Below, one piece after another: positions 17,700-23,646 of a stretch of 64,000 nt of DNA (position 1 is the stretch's first letter; the number at the start of each line of letters is the position of its first letter). Both the position numbers and the translations under genes were made by a program. The notes beneath the pieces are model-generated. The model was not told where the DNA came from and did no database searches. It worked only from the letters and a program-made list of their open reading frames with translations. The DNA is taken from NCBI RefSeq assembly GCF_028435365.1, contig NZ_JAGTJJ010000001.1, positions 1,130,009-1,194,008 on the forward strand, given 5' to 3'. The stretch is from Polyangium jinanense. Its GTDB lineage: Bacteria > Myxococcota > Polyangia > Polyangiales > Polyangiaceae.

Positions 17700-18617
17700 A
17701 TGACCGAGACATCGACGCCGAAGGCCGCGGCGCTCACGTTCGTCGCGCTTGAACGCGTGCACATGGGCGCGTGTCGTCTTGAAACTCAGCCGAGTGCGTC
17801 GGCTCTCGTGCAGGCGATCGTGCTGGAAACACTCGTCCGAAAGGCCAATAGGGATGGGGCCATCGAGAGTACGCACGGGTTGACCCTTGCCAAGGTCGCA
17901 GGCGCCTACATGTCAACCGAGACTGTCCGAAAGACCATATACGTATTGAATGCACGAGGCGTGACGAACATACGTCTAGAGGGCGATCTCCTCATTGGTA
18001 CGATTGTGCGGTTCGTCTATGATGCGGCATTGCCTCCCCCAACGCCTGCAAGCCCAAAGCAGAAGGTGAACCGCGCGCGCCGCACACAGAGGGCTCCGGA
18101 CTCGGATAGTCCCCCCCGTGCGCGTCACGCACCCATGAAGGACGCGGATGAGTCGCCGCCGGAGTGCGTACCGCGCACCTCGCCGGAGTGCGTACCGCGC
18201 ACCTCGCCGGAGTGCGTACCGCGCACCTACTCTCCTTATAGTTCTCCCTCTATAGTAGACTACGAAGGGAGACTATTAGGGAGAGATGATGGGAGACTAT
18301 TAGGGAGGGATGATGGATCCAGGGAGAGGACGAAGACCGAGTACGCGGAGTCCATCACCAGTGACGATGTGCTGGCTGCGATCGGCGCGTACTACGCCCC
18401 TGGTCTGGCGAAAGGGGACCGCCAGGCGCTTCACCTCGCGCTATCGAAGGCGGATCCGGATCAACTCGCGAAGATTTCGCCATACGAGTTATATCGCATT
18501 CCGCCCGCGATCCACGACGACATTCCTGCGCTGGTAGCTCTGCGAAAAGCTCGCATGGCTACCACGGACCACTGGGGACGCCCCGTTTTGAAGCAAGCGA
18601 ACGTGCCGCGCTCTTGA
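17700..18617 (+). CDS. Replication-initiator-like winged-helix protein
   Basis: This is a 305-residue protein. An N-terminal winged-helix-like region (about 20-105: LVQAIVLETLVRKANRDGAI, GAYMSTETVRKTIYVLNARG) resembles the DnaD/replisome-organiser type found in phages and plasmids. A linker at about 150-215 holds two sets of in-frame 24-base repeats (SPECVPRT three times, GRLLGRDD twice). The C-terminal part is helical (TSDDVLAAIGAYY, LAKISPYELYRIPP). A replication role is inferred only from domain layout and from iteron-like repeats inside the gene. It follows the Xis-like gene by 6 bases, so it is likely in the same operon. Confidence 0.45.
   Translation: MTETSTPKAAALTFVALERVHMGACRLETQPSASALVQAIVLETLVRKANRDGAIESTHGLTLAKVAGAYMSTETVRKTIYVLNARGVTNIRLEGDLLIGTIVRFVYDAALPPPTPASPKQKVNRARRTQRAPDSDSPPRARHAPMKDADESPPECVPRTSPECVPRTSPECVPRTYSPYSSPSIVDYEGRLLGRDDGRLLGRDDGSRERTKTEYAESITSDDVLAAIGAYYAPGLAKGDRQALHLALSKADPDQLAKISPYELYRIPPAIHDDIPALVALRKARMATTDHWGRPVLKQANVPRS
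18158..18229 (+). repeat. 24-bp tandem repeat, three copies
   Basis: Three consecutive 24-base units start at 18158, 18182 and 18206 inside the replication-like gene; the last two bases of the third unit diverge. Being a multiple of three, they keep the frame and encode repeated SPECVPRT. They lie next to the second repeat set at 18267-18314, which suggests an iteron-type region, although simple codon slippage is equally possible. Confidence 0.85.
18267..18314 (+). repeat. 24-bp tandem repeat, two copies, with AT-rich flank
   Basis: Two 24-base units (18267-18290 and 18291-18314) differ at one base and encode GRLLGRDD twice. Just before them is an AT-richer stretch (18230-18262) containing CTCTCCTTATAGT and CTCCCTCTATAGT. 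These are imperfect inverted copies of the ACTATTAGGGAG in the repeats. Repeats plus an AT-rich flank are typical of replication origins or partition sites, but no direct evidence separates this from coding repeats. Confidence 0.7.
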
Positions 18618-19076
18618 TTGCTCTCGGATGCCAGGCCCCTGCCAAGCCGCAAAGTTTAGGTTTGTGCCCCAATGTGGGGAACTGCTTACCCATACACACA
18701 TTGTCACACACGACCATGCTCGCCCCTCGCTCCGCAGCCCTGCCACGATGCCCTTTAGAACAGCCGCCAAGGGGGCAAGGACGCATCGAGAGGCGGCGCC
18801 GCTACCCGGGCACGCCCGATCGCAGCACGGGCCCGTCTCGCGCGAGCAAACGGGAAGTGACCGGCGACCAGCACGGCAGCCGACGACGACCTGCTCGACC
18901 TGCTCGACCTCGGGCCCGGCGACCAGCACGGCAGCCGACGACGACCTGCTCGACCTGCTTACTTCGGTGGTTATGAGCCAACGCAGTACCGGAGCCTGCA
19001 ACGCGACTTGACAGACACATTGCCGTTCTTGTAACTGTCGAGCGAGTGCCTATTGGCGGGATTGAGGCAAAAAAAA
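18618..19076. other. Intergenic region with direct and inverted repeats
   Basis: This 459-base stretch has no convincing gene. It holds an inverted pair CAATGTG/CACATTG (18670-18676 and 18697-18703) and two copies of a 44-base direct repeat (18861-18904 and 18916-18959). Open frames crossing it change composition with the repeats and show no domain. It may be a regulatory or origin region of the element. Confidence 0.5.
18861..18959 (+). repeat. 44-bp direct repeat pair, 55-base period
   Basis: Bases 18861-18904 are repeated exactly at 18916-18959 with an 11-base spacer. Each copy ends in a short internal repetition of GACCTGCT. The period of 55 is not a multiple of three, so this is not a coding repeat. 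It lies inside the putative element between the replication-like gene and the small membrane protein gene. Confidence 0.85.
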
Positions 19077-19475
19077 ATGGACTTAATGATCGCATTTGTC
19101 GTTACATTCGGCATTGCCACGGCGATAGCGGCTGCACTATTGTCGGCGAGAGACCGACTACGAAAGAGACGGGAGCAGGCGCGCTTGCAGGCAATCGCCC
19201 AACGGGAAGCCGAGCAGAAAGCGGCTCGCCTCGAAGACCTAATCAGCAGATTTGGCGAACGGGATGCGACGCGAATTATTGACGGAACGATATGGCAGGG
19301 CGCGACACGGGAGATGGTGATCGAAGCGTTGGGCGAGCCACTTGACATTGACGAGCGGGTGACTGCGAAACAGACACGCCATATATTCAAGTACCATCAA
19401 TTGGGCAAGAACCGATACGGCTTGCGCGTCACGCTGGAAGACGATCTCGTTGTGGGATGGGAAACCAAGGGATAG
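19077..19475 (+). CDS. Small membrane-anchored protein, SmpA/BamE-like tail
   Basis: This is a 132-residue protein. One N-terminal membrane helix (MDLMIAFVVTFGIATAIAAA) is followed by a charged coiled coil (about 25-65). A C-terminal domain reads IWQGATREMVIEALGEPLDI then LRVTLEDDLVVGW. The last part follows the SmpA/OmlA/BamE pattern (G-T-xx-V-xx-xLG-P ... V-x-G-W). ATG 19077 has GAGG about 12 bases upstream. Codon usage is less GC-biased than in chromosomal neighbours, which suits acquired DNA. The role in the element is unknown; superinfection exclusion or envelope modification is a guess. Confidence 0.6.
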   Translation: MDLMIAFVVTFGIATAIAAALLSARDRLRKRREQARLQAIAQREAEQKAARLEDLISRFGERDATRIIDGTIWQGATREMVIEALGEPLDIDERVTAKQTRHIFKYHQLGKNRYGLRVTLEDDLVVGWETKG

Positions 19476-19604
19476 GGACGAGGTGGGGCTAAAACGGGCA
19501 CGTCGCAGAGTAGTGTGGTCGGACAATCAAGGTCCGCGTTCTCTAATCACCGCTTGCAGCCGAGCGGACTCGGCCGGATGATCGAGGCTCACGGCAAGAC
19601 AAGC

Positions 19605-19639
19605 GGCGCCTCCCCCCGCTGGAACCGGAGAGAGGCGCC
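19605..19639. promoter_or_regulatory. Inverted repeat upstream of integrase
   Basis: GGCGCCTC at 19605-19612 and GAGGCGCC at 19632-19639 form a perfect 8-base inverted repeat, 21 bases before the integrase ATG. It could be an operator for the integrase gene or an integrase arm-binding site. There is no T-run, so a terminator is unlikely. Confidence 0.4.
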
Positions 19640-19659
19640 TACCCCCAAACCCACAACCG

Positions 19660-21684
19660 ATGGGCCGGAGGCTCACCTTGACTAGCACCACGACAAACGA
19701 CGGGACAAATTCCCGGGGCGGGCGGCCGATCACCGGCGAAGCCTGCTTCCGCGCGAACGGCTACGGAGTCCGGATCACCCTCGCCGGAAAGCGCACAACG
19801 ATCCGCCTCTCGGCGCTCGGACGAACCGAGACACCGGAGGCGACCACGCGCGCCGGACGCTACCGCGACGTGATCGCCACGCTCGCCCGCGACGGTCGAG
19901 CGCTTCCCCATGCCACGCTCGAACCTCTCGCGCGGTCGCTCGCCGCCCTGCCTGAGACGCGACTCGACGCGGCGCGGGAAGTTATGGAGTTGCTGCTCGG
20001 CGCGAGACGCCCCGCAAACGAGCTTGCCGCCGTGCTCGGCGGCATCGTCTCGGCCCCGAGTGACGACGCCGCGCGCGCCGCGGTTCGACTCGCCCGCCTC
20101 GCCGCCGACGGCCGCGCCGCCCTGCCGCAAGACGCACCTTCGGCCGACTGGATCACGCCGGGCCTCTCGCCCGATCGCGCCGCCCTGCTCGCGCCGAGCC
20201 CGGGCACGACGCCGGGCACCTTCGGCCACGTGGCCGAGCTTTGGATGGCTGGAAAACTCGCCGCCGCATTTCCGGGCCGCGTGCGCGCAAAGCAGAGTCA
20301 CGCGGCCGATCGTCCCGCCCTCGCCCACGTGCTCCCTGTGCTGGCGAAAGTCCCGGTTCGCGGCTTCACGCTCGACCATGGGGAGGCGGCGCTCTCGGCC
20401 ATCCCGACGCGTATCGGGCCGACGTATCGGGCTCGGATCGCCATGACGGTGCGGCAGCTCCTTTCCTATGCCGTGTTTCCGCTTCGGTGGGCGAAAGAGA
20501 ACCCGCTGCCGCCGCGCTGGGTTCCGCAAGGCCGATCGAAGCTCGAACGACAGATCCTCATGCCCCGCGAGGAGCACGCCGTGCTCGCCTGCCGCGCGAT
20601 CCCCGTGTGGCTCCGCGTCTTCATGGCGTGGCAAGCGCGGCAGGGGACGCGCTACGCGGACGCGTCGCGGCTCACCCTCGCGTCGATCACGTTCCAGGGC
20701 GAGCGCGCCACGATCACGCTCTGCAAGACGAAGGATCGCGATCCGCGTTCGTGGGCGCTCGACGCCGACGACACCGCGATGATCCGCGCATGGCTCACCT
20801 ATCGTCGGAAACAGGGAGAGCAACTCGGGCCGACGTCACCCTTGTTTGTCGGAGCAAACGGCGGTCCCTTGTCGGGCTCGAACCTGGCCGAGACGATCCG
20901 CGTTGCCATCTGGGACGCGGGGATCCGCCGCGCCTCGCTCTTCACACGGACCGAGCACTCATGGCCGCATGAAGAGCACGACCTCCGCGCGCTCTTCTGC
21001 ACGTACTCTCTCGCCAAGGGGCGCCCGTTGTCCTGGATCACGGATCGGACGGGACACACGCTCGACGCGCTAGAGGGGTATCAACGTCCCTCGCGCCGGT
21101 GGGCCGAGACGGAGCTAGGAGACCTCGCGCCGAGCGTCCGCGCGATTCCTGAGCTTGCAGCGCTCGTCGGCCTCGCTCCTCTCCCCCCGCCCCGACTGGT
21201 GCGCAACCCCGGTGACATGACCGAGCGACCGCACACGGCGATGACGTGGCGCCAAAAGGTTTCGGCCCAAGCTTCGCAACGGCAGCAGCCCCGGCGACAC
21301 GCGGGATCGCACAAACCCGCGAAAGCACAGGAGAAAGAGAAAACGCCCGCGGAGGCGCGGGGAAGAAGGGGTCCGGGAACCCGCGCCCCCGCGAGCGGCG
21401 TGACGCACGACGGTCGACCAACGCACCGTCGTGCCACGACGTCCCTTCTAAACGACCTCGGATGCTTTTGCAACACTGTTGCATCGAGCCGTTCGCTTGA
21501 CGCGCCCCGCCTCTCTTTCCAAGATGCCGGAGCGATGCGGACCCCGCGATCCTCCGAGGTAAAACGTTACGCGGCGATGGCCGCGCGGATGGCGACGTCG
21601 TGCGCAGCCAAGTCCTTGGTTGCTCCGAGGCGCGGTACAGCGCACAGGACGAGGGTTGACCGACGTCCCAACCGGGATGCATGA
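19660..21684 (+). CDS. Tyrosine recombinase/integrase of the element
   Basis: This 674-residue frame contains a complete tyrosine recombinase catalytic core: Arg331 (GTRYADASRL), a beta-hairpin Lys (LCKTKDRD), HDLR at 440-443, TGH with His466, and nucleophile Tyr474 in LEGYQRP. The N-terminal 330 residues include the core-binding region. The last ~115 residues are unusual: the frame runs through the right 35-bp repeat (about residues 561-572) and then through the first copy of the 89-bp repeat. There it reads the first residues of VanW (MRTPRSSEVKRYAAMAA) before stopping, so this tail is probably not native. TTG 19678 with GGAGG seven bases ahead is an alternative start. Confidence 0.85.
   Translation: MGRRLTLTSTTTNDGTNSRGGRPITGEACFRANGYGVRITLAGKRTTIRLSALGRTETPEATTRAGRYRDVIATLARDGRALPHATLEPLARSLAALPETRLDAAREVMELLLGARRPANELAAVLGGIVSAPSDDAARAAVRLARLAADGRAALPQDAPSADWITPGLSPDRAALLAPSPGTTPGTFGHVAELWMAGKLAAAFPGRVRAKQSHAADRPALAHVLPVLAKVPVRGFTLDHGEAALSAIPTRIGPTYRARIAMTVRQLLSYAVFPLRWAKENPLPPRWVPQGRSKLERQILMPREEHAVLACRAIPVWLRVFMAWQARQGTRYADASRLTLASITFQGERATITLCKTKDRDPRSWALDADDTAMIRAWLTYRRKQGEQLGPTSPLFVGANGGPLSGSNLAETIRVAIWDAGIRRASLFTRTEHSWPHEEHDLRALFCTYSLAKGRPLSWITDRTGHTLDALEGYQRPSRRWAETELGDLAPSVRAIPELAALVGLAPLPPPRLVRNPGDMTERPHTAMTWRQKVSAQASQRQQPRRHAGSHKPAKAQEKEKTPAEARGRRGPGTRAPASGVTHDGRPTHRRATTSLLNDLGCFCNTVASSRSLDAPRLSFQDAGAMRTPRSSEVKRYAAMAARMATSCAAKSLVAPRRGTAHRTRVDRRPNRDA
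21340..21374 (+). repeat. Right 35-bp direct repeat (putative attR)
   Basis: This is the second copy of the repeat at 15320-15354. It lies inside the 3' part of the integrase frame, downstream of the catalytic tyrosine codon. The three mismatches are all in the first 14 bases. An att site overlapping the 3' end of the integrase gene is a recurring arrangement in integrated elements. Confidence 0.6.
21405..21434. terminator. Perfect 10-bp hairpin after element end
   Basis: GCACGACGGT (21405-21414) and ACCGTCGTGC (21425-21434) form a perfect 10-base stem with a 10-base loop. There is no U-tract. It lies just right of the putative attR, so it may be the ancestral terminator of the oxidoreductase gene or may end integrase transcription. 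Confidence 0.4.
21496..21584 (+). repeat. 89-bp direct repeat, left copy
   Basis: This copy matches 23558-23646 at 87 of 89 positions; the two mismatches are adjacent, just after the ATG. It contains a TTGACG-17-CAAGAT promoter-like pair, a GGAG ribosome-binding site, an ATG at 21535 and the first 16 codons of a VanW-family gene. The right copy continues into the intact VanW gene. This copy is cut off. Confidence 0.9.
21535..21684 (+). pseudogene. Truncated duplicate of the VanW gene start
   Basis: From ATG 21535 the first 16 codons encode MRTPRSSEVKRYAAMA, matching the VanW protein apart from Thr3/Ala3. After 21584 the frame becomes unrelated and stops at 21684, giving about 49 residues without the membrane helix of the intact copy. 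It is in the same frame as the integrase tail, so it would be translated either as an integrase extension or as a short peptide. Confidence 0.7.
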
Positions 21685-21734
21685 TCCCAGTGCCGAACGT
21701 GTGGTGAGATCAGGAACGATAGAGAAGGACGGAA

Positions 21735-22172
21735 ATGGCGCATTCCACGGAGATGCCGACCAGCAGCCTGTTCCTGTTACCTGATCTCCTTCGCAACCCA
21801 TGGTTGAGGAGGGGTATTGATCGCCTCCGTGTGATCTCCGGCCATGCAGCTCGAGCGACGTTGCCTGCGGAGTTGACGGTCGACGCGGCACTCGCAAAGC
21901 TGTCGCAGGCAGGGCTTGCTTGTGGGCGTGGCCCAGGGGAGCGCGTTCACATCCTGGGAGGCACGAGCGCCTTCCTTGACTGCGGCATTCGAGGCTTCGA
22001 GCGCCCCTTCATGATCTTGGAGGAGCCCGAAGGGCACTTCACCGCAGCGGTTGCTGGCGTTCGACCCTTTGCCGACGAAGAAGTCACCGTTGCTACCCTC
22101 ACCCAGGCGGTCGAGTTTATCCTCCGAGTTTACCGCGATCGAGGCATGCTCTCTGCCGAGGTCGGTCGTTGA
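21735..22172 (+). CDS. Cassette gene 1: unknown 145-residue protein
   Basis: This 145-residue protein matches no family I recognise. It is a soluble alpha/beta protein. The N-terminal half is helical (LPDLLRNPWLRRGIDRLRVI, ELTVDAALAKLSQAGLA), then come beta strands around ERPFMILEEPEGHFTAAVAG, and a C-terminal helix AVEFILRVYRDRG. ATG 21735 has AAGGA eight bases upstream. It is the first gene of the cassette, 35 bases before the C39-like peptidase gene. Given the two peptidases behind it, it could be a substrate, adaptor or sensor subunit; that is inference only. Confidence 0.7.
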   Translation: MAHSTEMPTSSLFLLPDLLRNPWLRRGIDRLRVISGHAARATLPAELTVDAALAKLSQAGLACGRGPGERVHILGGTSAFLDCGIRGFERPFMILEEPEGHFTAAVAGVRPFADEEVTVATLTQAVEFILRVYRDRGMLSAEVGR

Positions 22173-22207
22173 TCGAACGACATATCGAGATCAGCGCGAC
22201 CTGAACA

Positions 22208-22663
22208 ATGTGTCGAGAACCGACCATTCTCATGGTCCGGCAGGAACTGCCGATGTCATGCGGCGCCGCCTGCGTGCGTCAGATCTTGCTAGAGGCGCAG
22301 ATCGACGTGCCCGAGGCGACCATCCGCGACATCGCAGGTTACCACCCAGAGATGCCCATGCTTCTGGACGGATTAGCCGACGCCCTCACTGTGCTCCATC
22401 CTGGCGCGACCTATAGACATGGCGGAGTTCGGCCCGAAGACCTTGACGCTCTGGCAGGAAAAGCACCCTTCATCGCCCTACTGCGGATGCCTTCGCGACA
22501 CTTCGTCATCGTCGATGAGGTCGGCTCGACTGACGTCCGCCTACGTGATCCTGCTGGAACGGAAGCAGAACCGTCAGTTGGCGCGGTCGTGGTGATGAAG
22601 CGGGCGACGTTCCTCGAGCGATGGACACGAGCGTACAATGGTGTCCTGTGGCGAGTTGGATGA
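22208..22663 (+). CDS. Cassette gene 2: C39-like papain-fold cysteine peptidase
   Basis: This is a 151-residue protein with the catalytic layout of the C39-like peptidase group: oxyanion Gln and nucleophile Cys in QELPMSCGAACVRQ (Cys at residue 18), catalytic His in SRHFVIVDEV and Asp in LRDPAG. No signal peptide, leader-binding or transporter domain is present, so it is a free-standing cytoplasmic enzyme and not a bacteriocin exporter. It lies between the unknown gene and the trypsin-like gene, 15 bases before the latter, so the three are probably one transcript. The target is unknown; cleavage of a partner or of an activated host protein is possible. Confidence 0.75.
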   Translation: MCREPTILMVRQELPMSCGAACVRQILLEAQIDVPEATIRDIAGYHPEMPMLLDGLADALTVLHPGATYRHGGVRPEDLDALAGKAPFIALLRMPSRHFVIVDEVGSTDVRLRDPAGTEAEPSVGAVVVMKRATFLERWTRAYNGVLWRVG

Positions 22664-22678
22664 GGAGATCGACGATCC

Positions 22679-23434
22679 ATGGATGTCCAGGATAAGATCA
22701 GGTTCGTCCAATCGACCATCGAGCCGATGGCCCTGCACACGTACCCGCACATCGCTGGCTTCGTTGCCATCGAAGATGACACCGGTCGTCACGTCGGGTC
22801 CGCGCTGCGCTGCGCGGTCGCTGGTCGCAACATCATCATCACAGCAGCGCACGTCGTCCGTGAGGCACGGAGCGGTGGACGGTTCGCCGTCACTGCGGTG
22901 CGTGGCGAGGCACCTTTCGAGTTGCACGGCGATCCTGCCCGTATCGACGACGAGTTCGACGTGGCAGCGTACTTCCTCCCCGCCGAGTACCCCACCCATG
23001 GGCTCGCGTTCTGGCCCAAGGAGCGCATCGATCCCTACGAGGAGAAGCTCTCGACGGACTATCTCTTCGTACATGGCTTCCCTGGAGTCCGCTCGCGATT
23101 CAGCCCGCTCCTTGGCAGCCTCGCGAAACAGTCGCTTCCGTACGGGGTCATGCTGCGAGAGGACGAGCTTCCCGCCAGCATGAAGCCGTTCCAGTTCGCG
23201 ATGGACTTCGATCCCACGAACATGTTCTTGCGCGATGGCAACGCCGCCGACTGGCTTGATCCCCACGGCCTCTCGGGTAGCCCAGTGTGGCGCATCGGCG
23301 CGAGCGGGCAGCGTGTCGACGCGTGGAAGCCCGATCTCTGCCTGCTCGTCGGCATCGTTACGACGTGGTGCCCAGACGAGAAGCTGATCCTTGCGACGAA
23401 GGTGGCACCTCTTCTCGATCTCCTTCGGGGGTGA
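22679..23434 (+). CDS. Cassette gene 3: trypsin-like serine peptidase
   Basis: This 251-residue protein has a chymotrypsin-fold triad: His in NIIITAAHVV (about residue 61), Asp in DDEFDVAAYF and Ser in LSGSPVW (about 200). It has no signal peptide or membrane segment, so unlike most trypsin-like enzymes it should stay in the cytoplasm. Cytoplasmic trypsin-like peptidases are recurrent effector or regulator parts of prokaryotic conflict systems. ATG 22679 follows a GAGGAG at 11 bases. Its stop overlaps the start of a 42-codon ORF as TGATG, suggesting translational coupling. Pairing with a C39-like peptidase in a mobile cassette supports a defence-like role, but this is not proven. Confidence 0.78.
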   Translation: MDVQDKIRFVQSTIEPMALHTYPHIAGFVAIEDDTGRHVGSALRCAVAGRNIIITAAHVVREARSGGRFAVTAVRGEAPFELHGDPARIDDEFDVAAYFLPAEYPTHGLAFWPKERIDPYEEKLSTDYLFVHGFPGVRSRFSPLLGSLAKQSLPYGVMLREDELPASMKPFQFAMDFDPTNMFLRDGNAADWLDPHGLSGSPVWRIGASGQRVDAWKPDLCLLVGIVTTWCPDEKLILATKVAPLLDLLRG

Positions 23435-23562
23435 TGCACACCGCTGCCAGAGCATTGAACGGGCTGCACGACGCGATGACTGCGATGCTCCAGCGCAAGG
23501 AGGATGAGCGCGGCGTGTGGGACCGACCGCTGACTCCCCCGAACAACACTTCCCTTTCTTGA
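23434..23562 (+). CDS. Cassette gene 4: coupled 42-residue small ORF
   Basis: An ATG at 23434 overlaps the peptidase stop (TGATG). The frame encodes 42 residues with one helix (ALNGLHDAMTAMLQRKEDE) and a Pro/Asn/Ser tail, ending at TGA 23560-23562. That stop lies within the first bases of the right 89-bp repeat, so the gene ends exactly at the cassette boundary. It could be a real small partner or substrate of the peptidases, or the truncated 5' end of a longer gene. Confidence 0.45.
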   Translation: MHTAARALNGLHDAMTAMLQRKEDERGVWDRPLTPPNNTSLS

Positions 23563-23646
23563 CGCGCCCCGCCTCTCTTTCCAAGATGCCGGAGCGATGC
23601 GAGCCCCGCGATCCTCCGAGGTAAAACGTTACGCGGCGATGGCCGC
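23558..23646 (+). repeat. 89-bp direct repeat, right copy
   Basis: This is the right copy of the 89-base repeat. It spans a TTGACG-17-CAAGAT promoter-like pair (23559-23564 and 23582-23587), GGAG, the ATG at 23597 and codons 1-16 of the intact VanW-family gene. Everything left of it belongs to the cassette, so VanW transcription must start within this repeat or read through from the cassette. Confidence 0.9.

Larger units (their letters stand above)
15320..21374 (+). mobile_element. Putative 6-kb tyrosine-integrase integrative element
   Basis: The segment is bounded by two copies of a 35-bp direct repeat (15320-15354 and 21340-21374; 32 of 35 bases identical, the last 21 exact), 6020 bases apart. 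It holds only small regulatory or mobile-type genes, in order: a 67-residue protein, two HTH proteins, a sigma factor, an excisionase-like HTH protein, a replication-like protein, a small membrane protein and a tyrosine recombinase at the right end. An integrase gene next to one boundary repeat is the usual layout of an integrated element. No capsid, relaxase or conjugation genes were seen, so it could be a satellite or mobilisable element. The boundaries are inferred. Confidence 0.55.
21496..23646 (+). mobile_element. 2-kb protease cassette bounded by 89-bp direct repeats
   Basis: Between the two 89-base repeats lie three plus-strand genes and a small coupled ORF, all less GC-biased than the flanking chromosome. 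The sequence to the right of the right repeat is the intact VanW gene. The left repeat reproduces that gene's start. The simplest reading is insertion into the 5' end of the VanW gene that regenerated its expression signals and start codon. No recombinase gene is inside; the nearest integrase lies immediately to the left. The mechanism (site-specific integration in trans, or recombination between duplicated starts) is not known. Confidence 0.55.

Noticed and set aside
18158..18314. CRISPR array
   Set aside because: The repeats are directly adjacent with no unique spacers and are inside a coding frame; no cas genes are present.
18628..19011. A 127-codon frame between the replication-like gene and the small membrane protein
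   Set aside because: Its sequence is mostly encoded by the 44-bp repeats and shows no domain or ribosome-binding site.
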